In this document: positions 55,068-64,000 of the stretch, piece after piece
Layout of the letters: each line of letters begins with the position of its first letter
Numbering within the stretch: the stretch's first letter is position 1
Assembly (NCBI RefSeq): GCF_900176145.1
Contig: NZ_FWWY01000002.1
Coordinates: 1-64,000 of the forward strand
Origin: Sulfobacillus thermosulfidooxidans DSM 9293
GTDB lineage: Bacteria; Bacillota; Sulfobacillia; Sulfobacillales; Sulfobacillaceae
Direction of reading: 5' to 3'
Length of the DNA: 64,000 bases
Notes under the pieces: generated by a model
Told to the model about the DNA's origin: nothing
Database searches by the model: none
What the model saw: only the letters and a program-made list of their open reading frames with translations
Made by a program: the position numbers and the translations under genes

Positions 55068-56261
55068 ATGAAAAATAACCTGAAAATTGTTCAATTACGA
55101 ACTTATACGTTATCGCAAGCGGGAGGTGACTATCATGCCCAGAATACGGATCACTGGATTGTTGGAGAAATAGCGACACCCATGTCCATTTACCCACAAT
55201 ATCGTTCCCGTCGGTCTTCGTGGGGCATTGATGTTTTAGGAACTATTGTCGTGGAAATTGAAGCGAGTGACGGAAGTATTGGATTTGGCGTGAGTACTGG
55301 CGGACAGATCGCTTCGTGGATTATCGAACATCATTTGTCACGTTTCATTGTGGGGCAGAGTCCGTGGAATATTGAGATGATGTGGGACCAAATGTATCGG
55401 TCAACGCTATACTATGGCCGAAAAGGTGTAGTCATGAACGCCATATCGGCCATTGATTTGGCACTTTGGGATTTGCTTGGGCATATTCGTCAAGAACCGG
55501 TCTATGCCATGCTAGGAGGGGCCGTACGTGACTCGCTACAATTTTATGCTACCGGGCCAAGACCTGACGTAGCCAAAACACTGGGTTTTATTGGGGGTAA
55601 ACTTCCCTTGCAATATGGGCCTGCATCTGGGGAAGAAGGATTGCGAAAGAATATTTCTGCGGTTCGTGAAGCGAGAGAGCATGTTGGGGATGACTTCTGG
55701 TTGATGCTTGATTGCTGGATGGCATTGGATTTACCCTATGCGATTCAATTAGCCGAAGCAATGATGCCGTATCATGTTAAGTGGATTGAAGAATGTTTTC
55801 CACCTGACGATATCTGGTCTTATCAGGCATTGCGCCAAGTGCTAAATAGGAAAATGTTGGTAAGCACGGGAGAACACGAAGCGACGCGTTGGGGTTTTCG
55901 ATTATTATTAGATAATGCGGCAGCGGATTTTATTCAACCGGATGTAACGTGGTGCGGGGGGATAACGGAATTAGTGAAAATAGCAGATGTGGCAGAAAGC
56001 CATGGAGTATGGGTTATTCCGCATGGTTCAAGTGTATACAGTTATCACTTTGTTATTACGCGCAACAGCAGTCCGTTTGCGGAGTTTTTGATGATGCATA
56101 AACATGCTACTAAAGTTGTTCCAATGTTTTCACCGCTTCTTTTGAATGAACCCATTCCCGATAATGGCCGCATGAAGCTTTCCGATAATCCGGGTTTTGG
56201 CGTCGAATTGAATCGAGAAATTTTAATGCCTTTGGGTAACGTTTCCTCTGCGCCGTCTTAG
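55068..56261 (+). CDS. L-rhamnonate dehydratase-like enolase-superfamily enzyme
   Basis: 397 residues from the ATG at 55068 (AGGAGG upstream). The N-terminus has the RhmD hallmark HWIVGEIATPMSIYPQY, then SSWGIDVLGTIVVEIEASDG. Barrel metal ligands: MLDCWMALD (Asp), WIEECFPPDD (Glu), STGEHEAT (Glu-His), and the catalytic His in VIPHGSSVYS. It dehydrates L-rhamnonate to 2-keto-3-deoxy-L-rhamnonate. This is the gene that identifies the pathway. Confidence 0.9.
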   Translation: MKNNLKIVQLRTYTLSQAGGDYHAQNTDHWIVGEIATPMSIYPQYRSRRSSWGIDVLGTIVVEIEASDGSIGFGVSTGGQIASWIIEHHLSRFIVGQSPWNIEMMWDQMYRSTLYYGRKGVVMNAISAIDLALWDLLGHIRQEPVYAMLGGAVRDSLQFYATGPRPDVAKTLGFIGGKLPLQYGPASGEEGLRKNISAVREAREHVGDDFWLMLDCWMALDLPYAIQLAEAMMPYHVKWIEECFPPDDIWSYQALRQVLNRKMLVSTGEHEATRWGFRLLLDNAAADFIQPDVTWCGGITELVKIADVAESHGVWVIPHGSSVYSYHFVITRNSSPFAEFLMMHKHATKVVPMFSPLLLNEPIPDNGRMKLSDNPGFGVELNREILMPLGNVSSAPS

Positions 56262-56389
56262 CATGTCGGAACCAATTAGACTCCTAAAAACATTAAAACT
56301 CCTTACTATCAAAATCTTACACTGGTTATTAGATAATCGTTAGCAGAGATTCGTATCGCATTCAGGCGGGATAGGGAAAGAAGGATGAT

Positions 56390-57229
56390 ATGTTCGTGAA
56401 ACGTGTGCAACTGTTTGTGACATGCTTAGCGGATCTCATGCACCCCAAAGCGGCGATTGCCGCGGTGCATGTGCTGGAACGGCGAAAAGTCTCCGTCGAA
56501 TTTCCCGAGAATCAAACGTGTTGTGGTCAATTTAGCTACAATGCGGGCTATCACCACGAGGCCGCCATCTTGGCGAGACATTTCCTCACGGTTTTTGAAG
56601 CCGGCACTCACGGTGAATCCCCGGACATTGTGTCGTTGTCGGGGTCGTGTGCCGCGATGGTTATCCAGACCTATCCGCAATTATTATATGAAGATGCCTT
56701 AGCACAAGGCGAATCCGAAGACGTGGCCGAACACTGGAAACAACGGGCCGTGCAATTAGGAGAACGTCTCCATGAATGGTCGATGTGGCTGAACCAGCAT
56801 TGTCCGTCGGCACCCGCGACCACCCCGACAATCCCTGTCGCCTATCATTTGGGCTGTCATATGCGCCGGTTGTTGCCGGGTGCGCAGGATGCGGCACAAA
56901 TGTTAGGACATTACGGCATCGAAGCCTTAGAACCCGACGATGCGGAGCAATGTTGTGGGTTTGGTGGGACGTACAGTGTGACAGAACCCGTGATCTCGAC
57001 CACGTTAGCGGATGAGAAATGGCAACACATCGACCAATTACGGGAGAGCACGGGGGCCCTGTGCTTGACCAGTGCGGATCTCGGATGTCTTCTCCATCTG
57101 AAAGGCCGCCTCATCCGGCAAGGCTCACAATTCCCCGCGTGCCATGTGGCGGAATTGGTGGATTTGGCGGATCAAAAGCGTCTGTCCGTGGAACAGATTC
57201 AGGCGGCCGGACTGAAGGGAGGCCAATAA
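56390..57229 (+). CDS. lutA: LutA, CCG-domain iron-sulfur subunit of lactate utilisation
   Basis: 279 residues. Two CCG repeats: PENQTCCGQFSYNAGY and DDAEQCCGFGGTYSV, each with its upstream Cys (VTCLADLMHP; AYHLGCHMRRLL). LutABC oxidises L-lactate to pyruvate with electron transfer to the membrane. The start directly follows AGAAGGATGAT. Directly coupled to lutB. The position next to the rhamnose genes makes metabolic sense because that route yields L-lactate. Confidence 0.9.
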   Translation: MFVKRVQLFVTCLADLMHPKAAIAAVHVLERRKVSVEFPENQTCCGQFSYNAGYHHEAAILARHFLTVFEAGTHGESPDIVSLSGSCAAMVIQTYPQLLYEDALAQGESEDVAEHWKQRAVQLGERLHEWSMWLNQHCPSAPATTPTIPVAYHLGCHMRRLLPGAQDAAQMLGHYGIEALEPDDAEQCCGFGGTYSVTEPVISTTLADEKWQHIDQLRESTGALCLTSADLGCLLHLKGRLIRQGSQFPACHVAELVDLADQKRLSVEQIQAAGLKGGQ

Positions 57230-58681
57230 ATGGCGGGACAACTCCCTTATGATCATCGCCCCTGGGCACTTAGGCGCACGCTCGCTCTGCACGATCACAC
57301 GATGCGCAACACGATCGGTTTTGTGACACGGCGCTTTACCGTCGCCAAACGGGAAGCGTACCGCCAACATCCCGAGCTGGAAACTGCTCGCCTTGTGGCG
57401 GTTCAAGAAAAGCGCCAAGCCATTCGCGACCTCCCGGAACTCCTCGCAACACTCCGAGCGCGTATTGAAGAGCATGGCGGACAAACCTATCTTGCGGCGA
57501 ATGCTCACGACGCCGTTCATCGTGTTCTGAACATTGCCCACCATGAGCAGGTCCGTTTGGTGATCAAGAGTAAATCGATGGTGACCGAAGAAATTGAATT
57601 AAACCGCGCCTTGGAGCAAGCAGGCATTGTGGTCCGGGAAACCGATCTCGGGGAATACATCATCCAATTAGCCCACGAGAAACCCTCTCATATCCTCGCA
57701 CCCGCCGCGCATCGGAACCGTCATCAAATCGATGAATTATTCGAACACGATGCGGCCCAGCAGGGGGTGATGCCACCCCGGAGCGATGACATTCACGATT
57801 TGACGGCGTATGCCCGGCAACGATTACGGCAGGAGTTTCTGGCCGCCGATATGGGCGTCACGGGGGGGAATTTCTTGGTCGCAGAAACCGGGACGCTGGT
57901 TCTCATTACCAATGAAGGGAATGCCGATATGGTCACCACCCTGCCGCGGATTCTCGTGTCGATTGTGGGCGTCGAGAAAGTGATCCGCGACTGGGCCTCT
58001 TTAATTCACCTGATTCAACAACCGGCGATGAGTGGGATTGGCCGTCATCTTTCGTCGTATACGACCCTCGTGCAGGGGCCCAAACAGGCGGGATCGGCCG
58101 ATGGTCCGATGCAGTGGCACGTGATATTGGTGGACAACGGGCGCATGGCTTTGCGGGATACGGCCTTTGAGGATGTGTTGAGCTGTATCCGGTGTGGCGC
58201 ATGTTTAAATGTCTGCCCCGTCTTTCGCGAAGTGGGGGGCCATGCGTACGGCAGTGTGTATCCGGGTCCCATTGGCATCGTCGAAACCCCGTTGTTGACA
58301 GATTTCGCGATGTTGCCGGAGTTGCCTTCTTCGTTGTGCACGCTCTGCCATGCGTGCCAAGAAGCGTGCCCCATGGAGATCAACTTACCCCAACATATTG
58401 TTGATTTGCGCCGTATCCAGGTCCAACGTAAAATGACGCCGGGCCTGTGGGATTGGACGATGAAAACCTGGGCCCGTTTTTGGTCGACTCCCGGCGGATA
58501 TCGGCGTTCGGTTCGTATTGCCCGCCTGGCCACCCGCTTATCCGGCCAACACCAATCGCTGCATGCGGCACCGGGAGTCTTTGCGGGATGGTTTGAAACC
58601 CGCGATATGCCCGCCGTGGCCGATCAAACCTTTCATGAATGGTGGCCAAAGCGGCATCAACCCACATCAACCGATCAATGA
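57230..58681 (+). CDS. lutB: LutB, LUD domain plus 4Fe-4S subunit
   Basis: 483 residues. N-terminal LUD domain (VIKSKSMVTEEIELNRALEQ, GVTGGNFLVAETGTLVLITNEGN), then two 4Fe-4S motifs: CIRCGACLNVCP and CTLCHACQEACPMEI. Matches LutB/YkgF-type oxidoreductases in order and length. The ATG follows the lutA stop at once, behind GGAGGCCAATAA. Confidence 0.92.
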   Translation: MAGQLPYDHRPWALRRTLALHDHTMRNTIGFVTRRFTVAKREAYRQHPELETARLVAVQEKRQAIRDLPELLATLRARIEEHGGQTYLAANAHDAVHRVLNIAHHEQVRLVIKSKSMVTEEIELNRALEQAGIVVRETDLGEYIIQLAHEKPSHILAPAAHRNRHQIDELFEHDAAQQGVMPPRSDDIHDLTAYARQRLRQEFLAADMGVTGGNFLVAETGTLVLITNEGNADMVTTLPRILVSIVGVEKVIRDWASLIHLIQQPAMSGIGRHLSSYTTLVQGPKQAGSADGPMQWHVILVDNGRMALRDTAFEDVLSCIRCGACLNVCPVFREVGGHAYGSVYPGPIGIVETPLLTDFAMLPELPSSLCTLCHACQEACPMEINLPQHIVDLRRIQVQRKMTPGLWDWTMKTWARFWSTPGGYRRSVRIARLATRLSGQHQSLHAAPGVFAGWFETRDMPAVADQTFHEWWPKRHQPTSTDQ

Positions 58682-58699
58682 CGGGAGGAGGATGCGGTG

Positions 58700-58790
58700 A
58701 TGCGTGTGATACAACAATTTGATCAACAATGGCAGAAGAACGGGGCAAAAATTTATCATGTGGCGCCTTCCGAACTTTTTCTAGATTCAA
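58700..58790 (+). pseudogene. lutC: LutC start, cut by IS1634
   Basis: ATG at 58700 behind GGGAGGAGG. MRVIQQFDQQWQKNGAKIYHV, then PSELFLDST, looks like the beginning of a LutC (LUD-domain) protein of about 200-240 residues. The IS1634 left end begins at 58791, preceded by ATTCAA. The sequence beyond the other IS end does not obviously continue lutC, so more than one event may have damaged it. Assignment rests mainly on position after lutAB. Confidence 0.6.
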
Positions 58791-58827
58791 CTCCTCTTCC
58801 GCACGTGATGGGTGAAAGCAGAGGAAT

Positions 58828-59304
58828 TTATCCCGAGGGTCTCGATGGCACCTGCGTGTAAATCGTGTCTGTGAAACCCAATGCGGCCAAAATGGCCGCT
58901 ACCGGCTGGGTGTGAACCGCCGGGACAAAGAGTTGACGGGTCTGGGCATCGAGGGGCATGACAATCAGTCCGCGCAGATGATGTAACACTTCCTGCCCGG
59001 TGGGCCGCGCCAATAGACCGCGGGTTGGCGTGGGAAGGGGCGGGGCCTGTCGCGCCCGGCGTTCGATGAGGCTGAGTACCAACGCGGCGAGCAAGAGCAC
59101 ATAGCCTAAGGCCTCGACCCGTTCCGGCTTTTGCACATAGAGCGCATCCACAAAGGTCGGATCTTTTAAAAAGCGAAAGCGTTGTTCAATGACGGTCTGC
59201 CCTTTGTATTCTTCGAGTAATCGGCGGGCATCAAAGGGCGTGGAGGGCAGATTCGTGATTAACACAAAGGTGGCTGCCCGGTCCTGTGCTGCCTGCACGC
59301 GTTC
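58828..59304 (-). pseudogene. IS1634 transposase, C-terminal half
   Basis: About 160 residues: ATFVLITNLPSTPFDARRLLEEYKGQ, VIEQRFRFLKDPTFVDALYVQKPERVEALGYVLLLAALV, the Glu region (YKGQTVIEQRFRFLK) of the DDE fold, and a C-terminal tail. Separated from its N-terminal half by IS3-B2 and B3. Confidence 0.87.
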
Positions 59305-59452
59305 GATTCCGCCCCCCAATTTTGGACATTTGCGATCTCTTTCACGCGGATACGCATTGGGACATCCTATCAGCCCTACGGGCTGGGACTGGGGGACAGG
59401 GGCCAGGGCGTCACCTCGCCCCTGTCCCCCAGTGCAAAAGTCGCTAGCTTTT

Positions 59453-60403
59453 CTACACTTTGACGGGCATCCAGGTCGCTTGCCCTCCAGCGACTCGTTG
59501 TCGCATCGTCGCCGGGGACCAAAATTCTAGGCTCCCATGCAGTCGATCTTGGTTATAAAAGGCAATCCATCGCGTTATGGCCGCATAGGCCTCGCCATAT
59601 GTGGCAAATTCTTGAGTGAGACACTCGCGCTCCAACTGAGCATGCCACGACTCAATAAAGGCGTTTTTATTCGGCGTGGCCACCGGAATGCGTTCATGTT
59701 CCAGACCATAGGCGGCACAAGCCGTTTCGAATGCCTCGGCGATAAACTGGGGGCCATTGTCGGTCCGCAGAACGGGAGGCGTCTGCCATTCCGATTGACG
59801 CTGCATCACCGCGTGTTTTAAGGTTCGCACAACATCCGTCGCCTGACAATGGAGTCCCATGTGGTAGGCAATAATCATGCGGTCACACACATCGATAATG
59901 GCTTGGAGATACAAAAACCGATCCTCGCCCGCGATATACACATAGGTAATGTCCGTTTGCCAGAGCTGGTTGGGAGCCGTGATGATGCGGTTCCGCGCCA
60001 GCCGGCGCGGATGCCGGATGCGGCGTTTTCGCTGAGGCCATAATAAGTGCCACTGTCGAAGGAGGCGATACACCTTTTTGAAACTAATCTGTAGATGATA
60101 GCGTCGTCGCAAGACCCATGTGATTTTGTGATACCCATAAGCCGCATTCTCCGTCGTCAGAATATCGGTAATCCAGTCCATAATCTGGCCATCGGCGATT
60201 TTCTGGCCATTTTGTGTGACGCTGTATCCTCGCGGAGGTCGACCCGGCGCCTGATGGCGCCGATCCGGTTCAGGATGGCGTTGACGATGACGCCACGCAT
60301 AAAAGGTGGCCCGTGAAAGGCGAATCGTCGCACACCATCGGCGAAGGGACACCTGGGGAGCGCGGCGATGCCAGTCCATCACGTGTTCACACAATTCTGT
60401 CAC
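59453..60403 (-). CDS. IS3 transposase OrfB (group B), DDE subunit
   Basis: 316 residues. N-terminal HTH_21-like part (ENAAYGYHKITWVLRRRYHLQISFKKVYRLL), then the core: Asp in WQTDITYVYI, Asp in LRTDNGPQFIAEAF, Glu in NAFIESWHAQLERE. Start GTG overlaps the OrfA stop (GTGA), so translation is coupled. All catalytic residues are present. Confidence 0.92.
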   Translation of the reverse strand: MTELCEHVMDWHRRAPQVSLRRWCATIRLSRATFYAWRHRQRHPEPDRRHQAPGRPPRGYSVTQNGQKIADGQIMDWITDILTTENAAYGYHKITWVLRRRYHLQISFKKVYRLLRQWHLLWPQRKRRIRHPRRLARNRIITAPNQLWQTDITYVYIAGEDRFLYLQAIIDVCDRMIIAYHMGLHCQATDVVRTLKHAVMQRQSEWQTPPVLRTDNGPQFIAEAFETACAAYGLEHERIPVATPNKNAFIESWHAQLERECLTQEFATYGEAYAAITRWIAFYNQDRLHGSLEFWSPATMRQRVAGGQATWMPVKV

Positions 60404-60678
60404 GGACGGATCCCCTTTTTTTGCAGCAGATCTTGAAGCATGGCAATCTGCAGATCTTTTTCCCCGAGTAATTTTTTTAACCGGTCATTTTCGTCTACCA
60501 GACTCATGAGATCGTGGGGATGGTGGGCCGCCTTCACCGCCTCACGCACCCAGCGACGCACCATGGATGGACTCAGTTGATGACGACGAGCGACTAATGT
60601 CGCATTTTGCGTGTCTTGAGCTTCTTGAACAATCTGTTGCTTGAATTCCGGTGAATAGGTTTGACTCATCGTGCACAC
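60400..60678 (-). CDS. IS3 transposase OrfA (group B)
   Basis: 92 residues. YSPEFKQQIVQEAQDTQNATLVARRHQLSPSMVRRWVREA is the HTH_Tnp_1 domain; VDENDRLKKLLGEKDLQIAMLQDLLQKK is a leucine-zipper-like coiled coil. It binds IS ends and partners OrfB. Confidence 0.9.
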   Translation of the reverse strand: MCTMSQTYSPEFKQQIVQEAQDTQNATLVARRHQLSPSMVRRWVREAVKAAHHPHDLMSLVDENDRLKKLLGEKDLQIAMLQDLLQKKGIRP

Positions 60679-60751
60679 TCTCTCCTCTAAACTGATAATT
60701 ATCCTACCAGGAGAGATCGCGATTGTCTCGTCTTCTTAAGGGGCTTAAAAG

Positions 60752-60818
60752 TAGGTATCCGTGACCGAGCGCGCGCCGCCCGTGCCGAGGGTTTGGGCGG
60801 TCGATTGGGTTTGAATCC
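60752..60818 (-). pseudogene. Middle fragment of IS1634 between two IS3 copies
   Basis: 67 bases left between B2 and B3. The minus-strand frame gives TQSTAQTLGTGGARSVTD, plausible for the linker of the transposase, but it does not connect directly with either half. Some of the IS1634 middle has been lost. Confidence 0.5.
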
Positions 60819-62010
60819 GATTCCGCCCCCCAAATTTGGACATTTGCGATCTCTTTCACGCGGATACGCATTGGGACATCCTATCAGCCCTACGGGCTGG
60901 GACTGGGGGACAGGGGCCCGGGCGTCACTGCGCCCCTGTCCCCCAGTGCAAAAGTCGCTAGCTTTTCTACACTTTGACGGGCATCCCGGTCGCTTGCCCT
61001 CCAGCGACGCGTTGTCGCATCGTCGCCGGGGACCAAAATTCTCCGCTCCCATGCAGCCGATCTTGGTTATAAAAGGCAATCCATCGCGTTATGGCCGCAT
61101 AGGCCTCGCCATATGTGGCCAATGCTTGAGTGAGACACTCGCGCTCCCACGGAGCATGCCACGACTCCATCAAGGCGTTTTTATTCGGCGTGGCCACCGG
61201 AATGCGTTCATGTTCCAGACCATAGGCGGCACAAGCCGTTTCGAATGCCTCGGCGATCAACGGGGGGCCATTGTCCGTCCGTAGAACGGGAGGCGTTTGC
61301 CATTCCGATTGACGCTGGAGCACCGCGTGTTTTAGAGTTCGCACAACATCCGTCGCCTGACAATGGAGTCCCATGTGGTCAGCAATAATCATGCGGTCAC
61401 ACACATCGATAATGGCTTGGAGATATAAAAACCGATCCTCACCCGCAATATACACATAGGTAATGTCCGTTTGCCAGAGCTGATTGGGAGCCGTAATGAT
61501 GCGGTTCCGCGCCAGCCGGCGCGGATGCCGGATGCGGCGTTTTCGCTGAGGCCATAATCAGGGTCCCTGTCGAAGGAGGCGATACACCTTTTTGACACGA
61601 ATCTGTAGATGATAGCGTCGTCGCAAGACCCATGTGATTTTATGATACCCATAGGCCGCGTTCTCCGTCGTCAGAATATCGGTAATCCAGTCCATCATCG
61701 GGCCATCGGCAGATCTTTTTCCCCGAGTCATGTCTTTAATCGTTCATTTTCGTCTACCAGACTCATGAGATCGGGGGGATGGTGGGCCGCCTTCACCGCC
61801 TCACGCACCCCACGACGCACCATGGATGGACTCAGCTGATGACGACGAGCGACTAAGGTCGCATTTTGCGTGTCTTGAGCTTCTTGAACAATCTGTTGCT
61901 TGAATTCCGGTGAATCGGTGTGATGCATCGTGCACACTCTCTCCTCTGAACTGATCATGATCCTACCAGGAGAGATCGCGATTGTCTCGTCTTCTTAAGG
62001 GGCTTAAAAG
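60819..62010 (-). mobile_element. IS3-group B copy 3 (B3), internally deleted
   Basis: OrfB pieces lie at 61652-61389 and 61455-60967; orfA lies at about 61931-61728 and is truncated. About 270 bases covering the orfA end and the orfB start are missing relative to B1 and B2. The break joins GGCCATCGGC-like sequences present at both borders in B1. It shares many A-to-C/T-to-G changes with B1. The tail hairpin (60885-60947) is fully paired. Confidence 0.87.
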
Positions 62011-62870
62011 GCATCGGCACGCTCCCCGATTTTGCCGAGGGGAACCCAGGCGTTGGCCGCCAAGGCGGCCGTTTTCGCCTCTTGCGCCGCCCGAAAGGTA
62101 TCCGGACAACGCGAGAGAAAGCGGAGCGAACGGTCAGCCATCGCCTTTAAGTTGGGGCCCGTGACGAGAGCGGAATCGGCCACATAGACGAGTTGTTGCA
62201 GTTGCTGGGGCGAAAAGTCATCGTCTAAGGCCGCAATCATCTCGGCATTGAGGGTTTTATCACTGAGATTCCCGTCTTGCACCGTGCCCACCACGGGAAT
62301 GCCTTCCCGCGTCCCCAACAGCGTCAGAAGAATTTGACGAAGATCGGGACGATGATCCTTGGAATGGCCATAGGTGGGATGCACTCCGCTTGCCGAGTCA
62401 GGGTCCGGATACGTGCCATAGACCGAGCGAGTCGTACGATCCCCGTGGACAAACACCGGATTATCGGGCGTCCACACGTGGTCGTGCAAGAGTGCTCGCG
62501 TGGCGACGGCACTGAAAACGGTGGCACCGCCGGCAGCGGCGACTTTGTCCAAAGCGCGTCCGAGCGCATCATCGGTAAAATCGGCCGCGGTGCGGCCGGA
62601 TCCCAATAACAAGGGCACATCGGTCAACTGAAACTGCGCGTGAACGCGATACAGCGGTTGACGAGCGGTGAGCAAATTGACGATGAGCGCGAAAATCCGT
62701 TCACCGGGCGACAGATGGCAACGCTGCGCATCCCACGCAACGGTCTGATTCACGGTCTCGACCAATCCGATTTCCTCACAGAGGGCCCGGATGACCGGTC
62801 CGGCGCCCACAACGAGGGGTGTAGGCATGGGTGTGTTCATAAGAGATGACTTCGCCAGGCAAGGCACCAT
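62004..62870 (-). pseudogene. IS1634 transposase, N-terminal half (copy 2)
   Basis: Same 288-residue product as at 13370-14236, with the same false C-terminus made by the end of the adjoining IS3-B. The identity extends over the whole block 61711-62930 versus 13078-14297 apart from one T in a T run near the IS end, so the two blocks are recent duplicates. Confidence 0.87.
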
Positions 62871-62936
62871 CTCCTTTGCGATCAGCCCCCAAAAAATAAT
62901 TTTTTGTTCTCACCACGTGCGGAAGGTAAGATTCAA

Positions 62937-63484
62937 CATCATACTCAAGATCCAATCGGTCTTTATAAATTCGCGTAGCGCTTGGTCATCGTTGACAATC
63001 TCTTGTGGTAAATTCCACGCCACTGCGACACCTTAGCAGGATTTTCCATCCTCGTTGTCGAAGACTTCCCATGACGACTTAACAACGACCTCCCTGGCGG
63101 TGGGTCTTCGGCGTTACGCAGGGCAATGCCCATTCAGAAAAGAGACGCCCACGCCGCACATGGGGCACCCACAGGAATGAAAATGGGGGCCGGCACTCGG
63201 GGACGGTACCATATACCGTATCTTGCAAGTCAATGCCGCTAGATACGGTATGGAGCCGGCCAAGAAGTGTTTACGAAGGTTCGTGAGGTTGTCAGCGAAC
63301 AATGTGGCGAGAATTACAGCTAGGTGTCGCCACCCGTCCGCGGACTAGTTGGATTCAACGGGTGATTGAAAATGGGGAAGAATCATAGGAATGGTAAGTT
63401 ATTTTAAGAGTTGAGATGTGAATAGTTATCAGAGTGTGCCATTAAACAATCGCAATTTAGGTTATAGGAAGAGGTGGTTTTAGA
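62937..63484. other. Intergenic stretch before the ATPase gene
   Basis: No supported gene; stops are frequent in all frames. Contains the inverted repeat at 63213-63251. The last 100 bases are AT-rich and should hold the promoter of the ATPase gene. Confidence 0.4.
63213..63251. repeat. 11-bp inverted repeat
   Basis: ATACCGTATCT (63213-63223) and AGATACGGTAT (63241-63251) pair perfectly around a 17-base loop. GCCGGC at 63189-63194 and 63255-63260 could extend the structure outside. Might be a decayed IS end or an operator. Confidence 0.45.
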
Positions 63485-64000
63485 GTGAGGGTTCGAAAAC
63501 TTAAGATTTTCGGTTTGTATGACTTGTTTGATTTTGATGTTAGCTTTGAAGATAACGAAACGGTCATTCATGGAATCAATGGTTCTGGCAAAACCGGAAT
63601 ACTGCAGGTACTGGGGTGGTTTGTTACCGGGAACATTGAAAGATTAGCAAACGTGGAATTTACTCAGGCTGGTCTTGAATTCGAAGATGCTGGAGGACAT
63701 TTGATTGCATATCAGCTAGTACAAGATAAGCGGAGTTCTAAGGTGGAAATCTATAAGAATCAAAAAAAAATCGGACATTACATTCGATCCTCACGTGCTT
63801 ATGGCGAAAGTCAAGAGGATGAAGACACTTTGCAACAATGGCGAACTGAGTTGAGCCACAGTTTGAGGGCTTCTTTTATTGCCGTTTCCCGTTATGGGGA
63901 AACTCGTTTTCGGACTCGTTCGATAATACCCAAGGACCCCTATGACACGGCTTATTCACGAAGTACACGTTCGTCGCTTGAAAATGCTGTGTGGCGTGCG
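63485..64000 (+). CDS. AAA ATPase, N-terminal part (continues beyond the window)
   Basis: The GTG at 63485 follows GGAAGAGGTGG, and 172 codons run open to the window end. RKLKIFGLYDLFDFDVSFED and VIHGINGSGKTGILQVLGWFV (Walker A GINGSGKT) are the start of an SMC/RecF/OLD-like ATP-binding cassette domain. Such ATPases are frequent in defence modules, often with a nuclease partner downstream. Length and partner cannot be seen here. Confidence 0.8.
   Translation, partial: MRVRKLKIFGLYDLFDFDVSFEDNETVIHGINGSGKTGILQVLGWFVTGNIERLANVEFTQAGLEFEDAGGHLIAYQLVQDKRSSKVEIYKNQKKIGHYIRSSRAYGESQEDEDTLQQWRTELSHSLRASFIAVSRYGETRFRTRSIIPKDPYDTAYSRSTRSSLENAVWRA

Larger units (their letters stand above)
59305..60751 (-). 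mobile_element. Intact IS3-family element, group B copy 2 (B2)
   Basis: About 1446 bp, with both genes intact and imperfect ends ending in ...CCGCCCCCCAATTTTGGACATTTGCGATCTC and, reversed, TTTTAAGCCCCTTAAG...GCGATCTC. It is the reference copy for B1 and B3. Its tail hairpin (59371-59432) is fully paired: ACTGGGGGACAGGGGC with GCCCCTGTCCCCCAGT. Confidence 0.9.
58791..62930 (-). mobile_element. IS1634 element carrying two IS3-B insertions
   Basis: Ends CTCCTCTTCCGCACGTG and, reversed, CTTACCTTCCGCACGTG. A 6-bp direct repeat ATTCAA flanks it (58785-58790 and 62931-62936), showing one insertion into the lut region. Inside are the transposase C-terminal half, IS3-B2, about 67 bases of IS1634 middle, IS3-B3 and the transposase N-terminal half. 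Confidence 0.82.

Overview
The window looks like part of a chromosome (or large plasmid) of an acidophilic, IS-rich Firmicute, probably Sulfobacillus or a close relative. That placement is inferred from the general look of the IS proteins, the strong AGGAGG-type ribosome binding sites and frequent TTG/GTG starts; no rRNA or other taxonomic marker is present. Much of the window is mobile DNA: two IS3 groups (called A and B here), IS110, IS256, IS66 and IS1634. Many copies are nested or decayed.

Layout. 0.8-3.3 kb: a broken helicase-nuclease gene. 3.3-8.3 kb: IS remnants, fragments of an MBL hydrolase and of an HU gene, one small intact gene and an intact IS3 copy (A1). 8.9-9.9 kb: a HEPN-type protein, possibly defensive. 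10-14.3 kb: IS110, IS3-B and IS1634 debris. 14.7-37.5 kb: a biosynthetic gene cluster, the most interesting part. 38.3-40.6 kb: LAGLIDADG fragment, IS256 fragment and IS66. 40.6-43.3 kb: a small phage/plasmid-like island (broken XRE gene, DUF1874 ring-nuclease homologue, DUF6166, M50 protease, macro domain). 43.4-44.6 kb: IS3 copy A2. 45.5-58.8 kb: L-rhamnose catabolism plus lactate utilisation (lut) genes, in which rhaM is split by an IS110 that itself carries an IS256, and lutC is cut by an IS1634 carrying two IS3-B copies. 63.5 kb to the end: start of an AAA ATPase.

The biosynthetic cluster holds a tightly coupled sugar block: SDR epimerase, GHMP kinase, SIS isomerase, GmhB-like phosphatase, transaldolase, nucleotidyltransferase. 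This enzyme set matches the one that makes GDP-octose in lincosamide (lincomycin/celesticetin) biosynthesis: transaldolase LmbR, isomerase LmbN, kinase LmbP, phosphatase LmbK, nucleotidyltransferase LmbO. A Gfo/Idh/MocA oxidoreductase, a DegT aminotransferase and a glycosyltransferase complete the parallel. Around it lie a free adenylation domain, a free carrier protein, a carrier-thioesterase didomain, a type II thioesterase, an Sfp-type activating enzyme, an IlvE-like aminotransferase, FkbM methyltransferase, FemAB-like GNAT, sulfotransferase, two paralogous P-loop kinases, two HAD phosphatases, Nudix and an MFS exporter. There is no NRPS condensation domain. The inferred product is an aminoacylated, possibly sulfated higher-carbon amino sugar.

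The rhamnose region encodes the non-phosphorylative route: sugar dehydrogenase, lactonase position (filled by an MBL-fold protein without metal ligands), L-rhamnonate dehydratase, SDR, and FAH-family hydrolase giving pyruvate and L-lactate. LutAB would oxidise the lactate. A divergent IclR regulator and MFS transporter complete the system.

An unexpected signal is in the IS3-B copies: the decayed copies differ from the intact one mostly by A-to-C and T-to-G changes, a mutT-like (or sequencing-artefact-like) signature.
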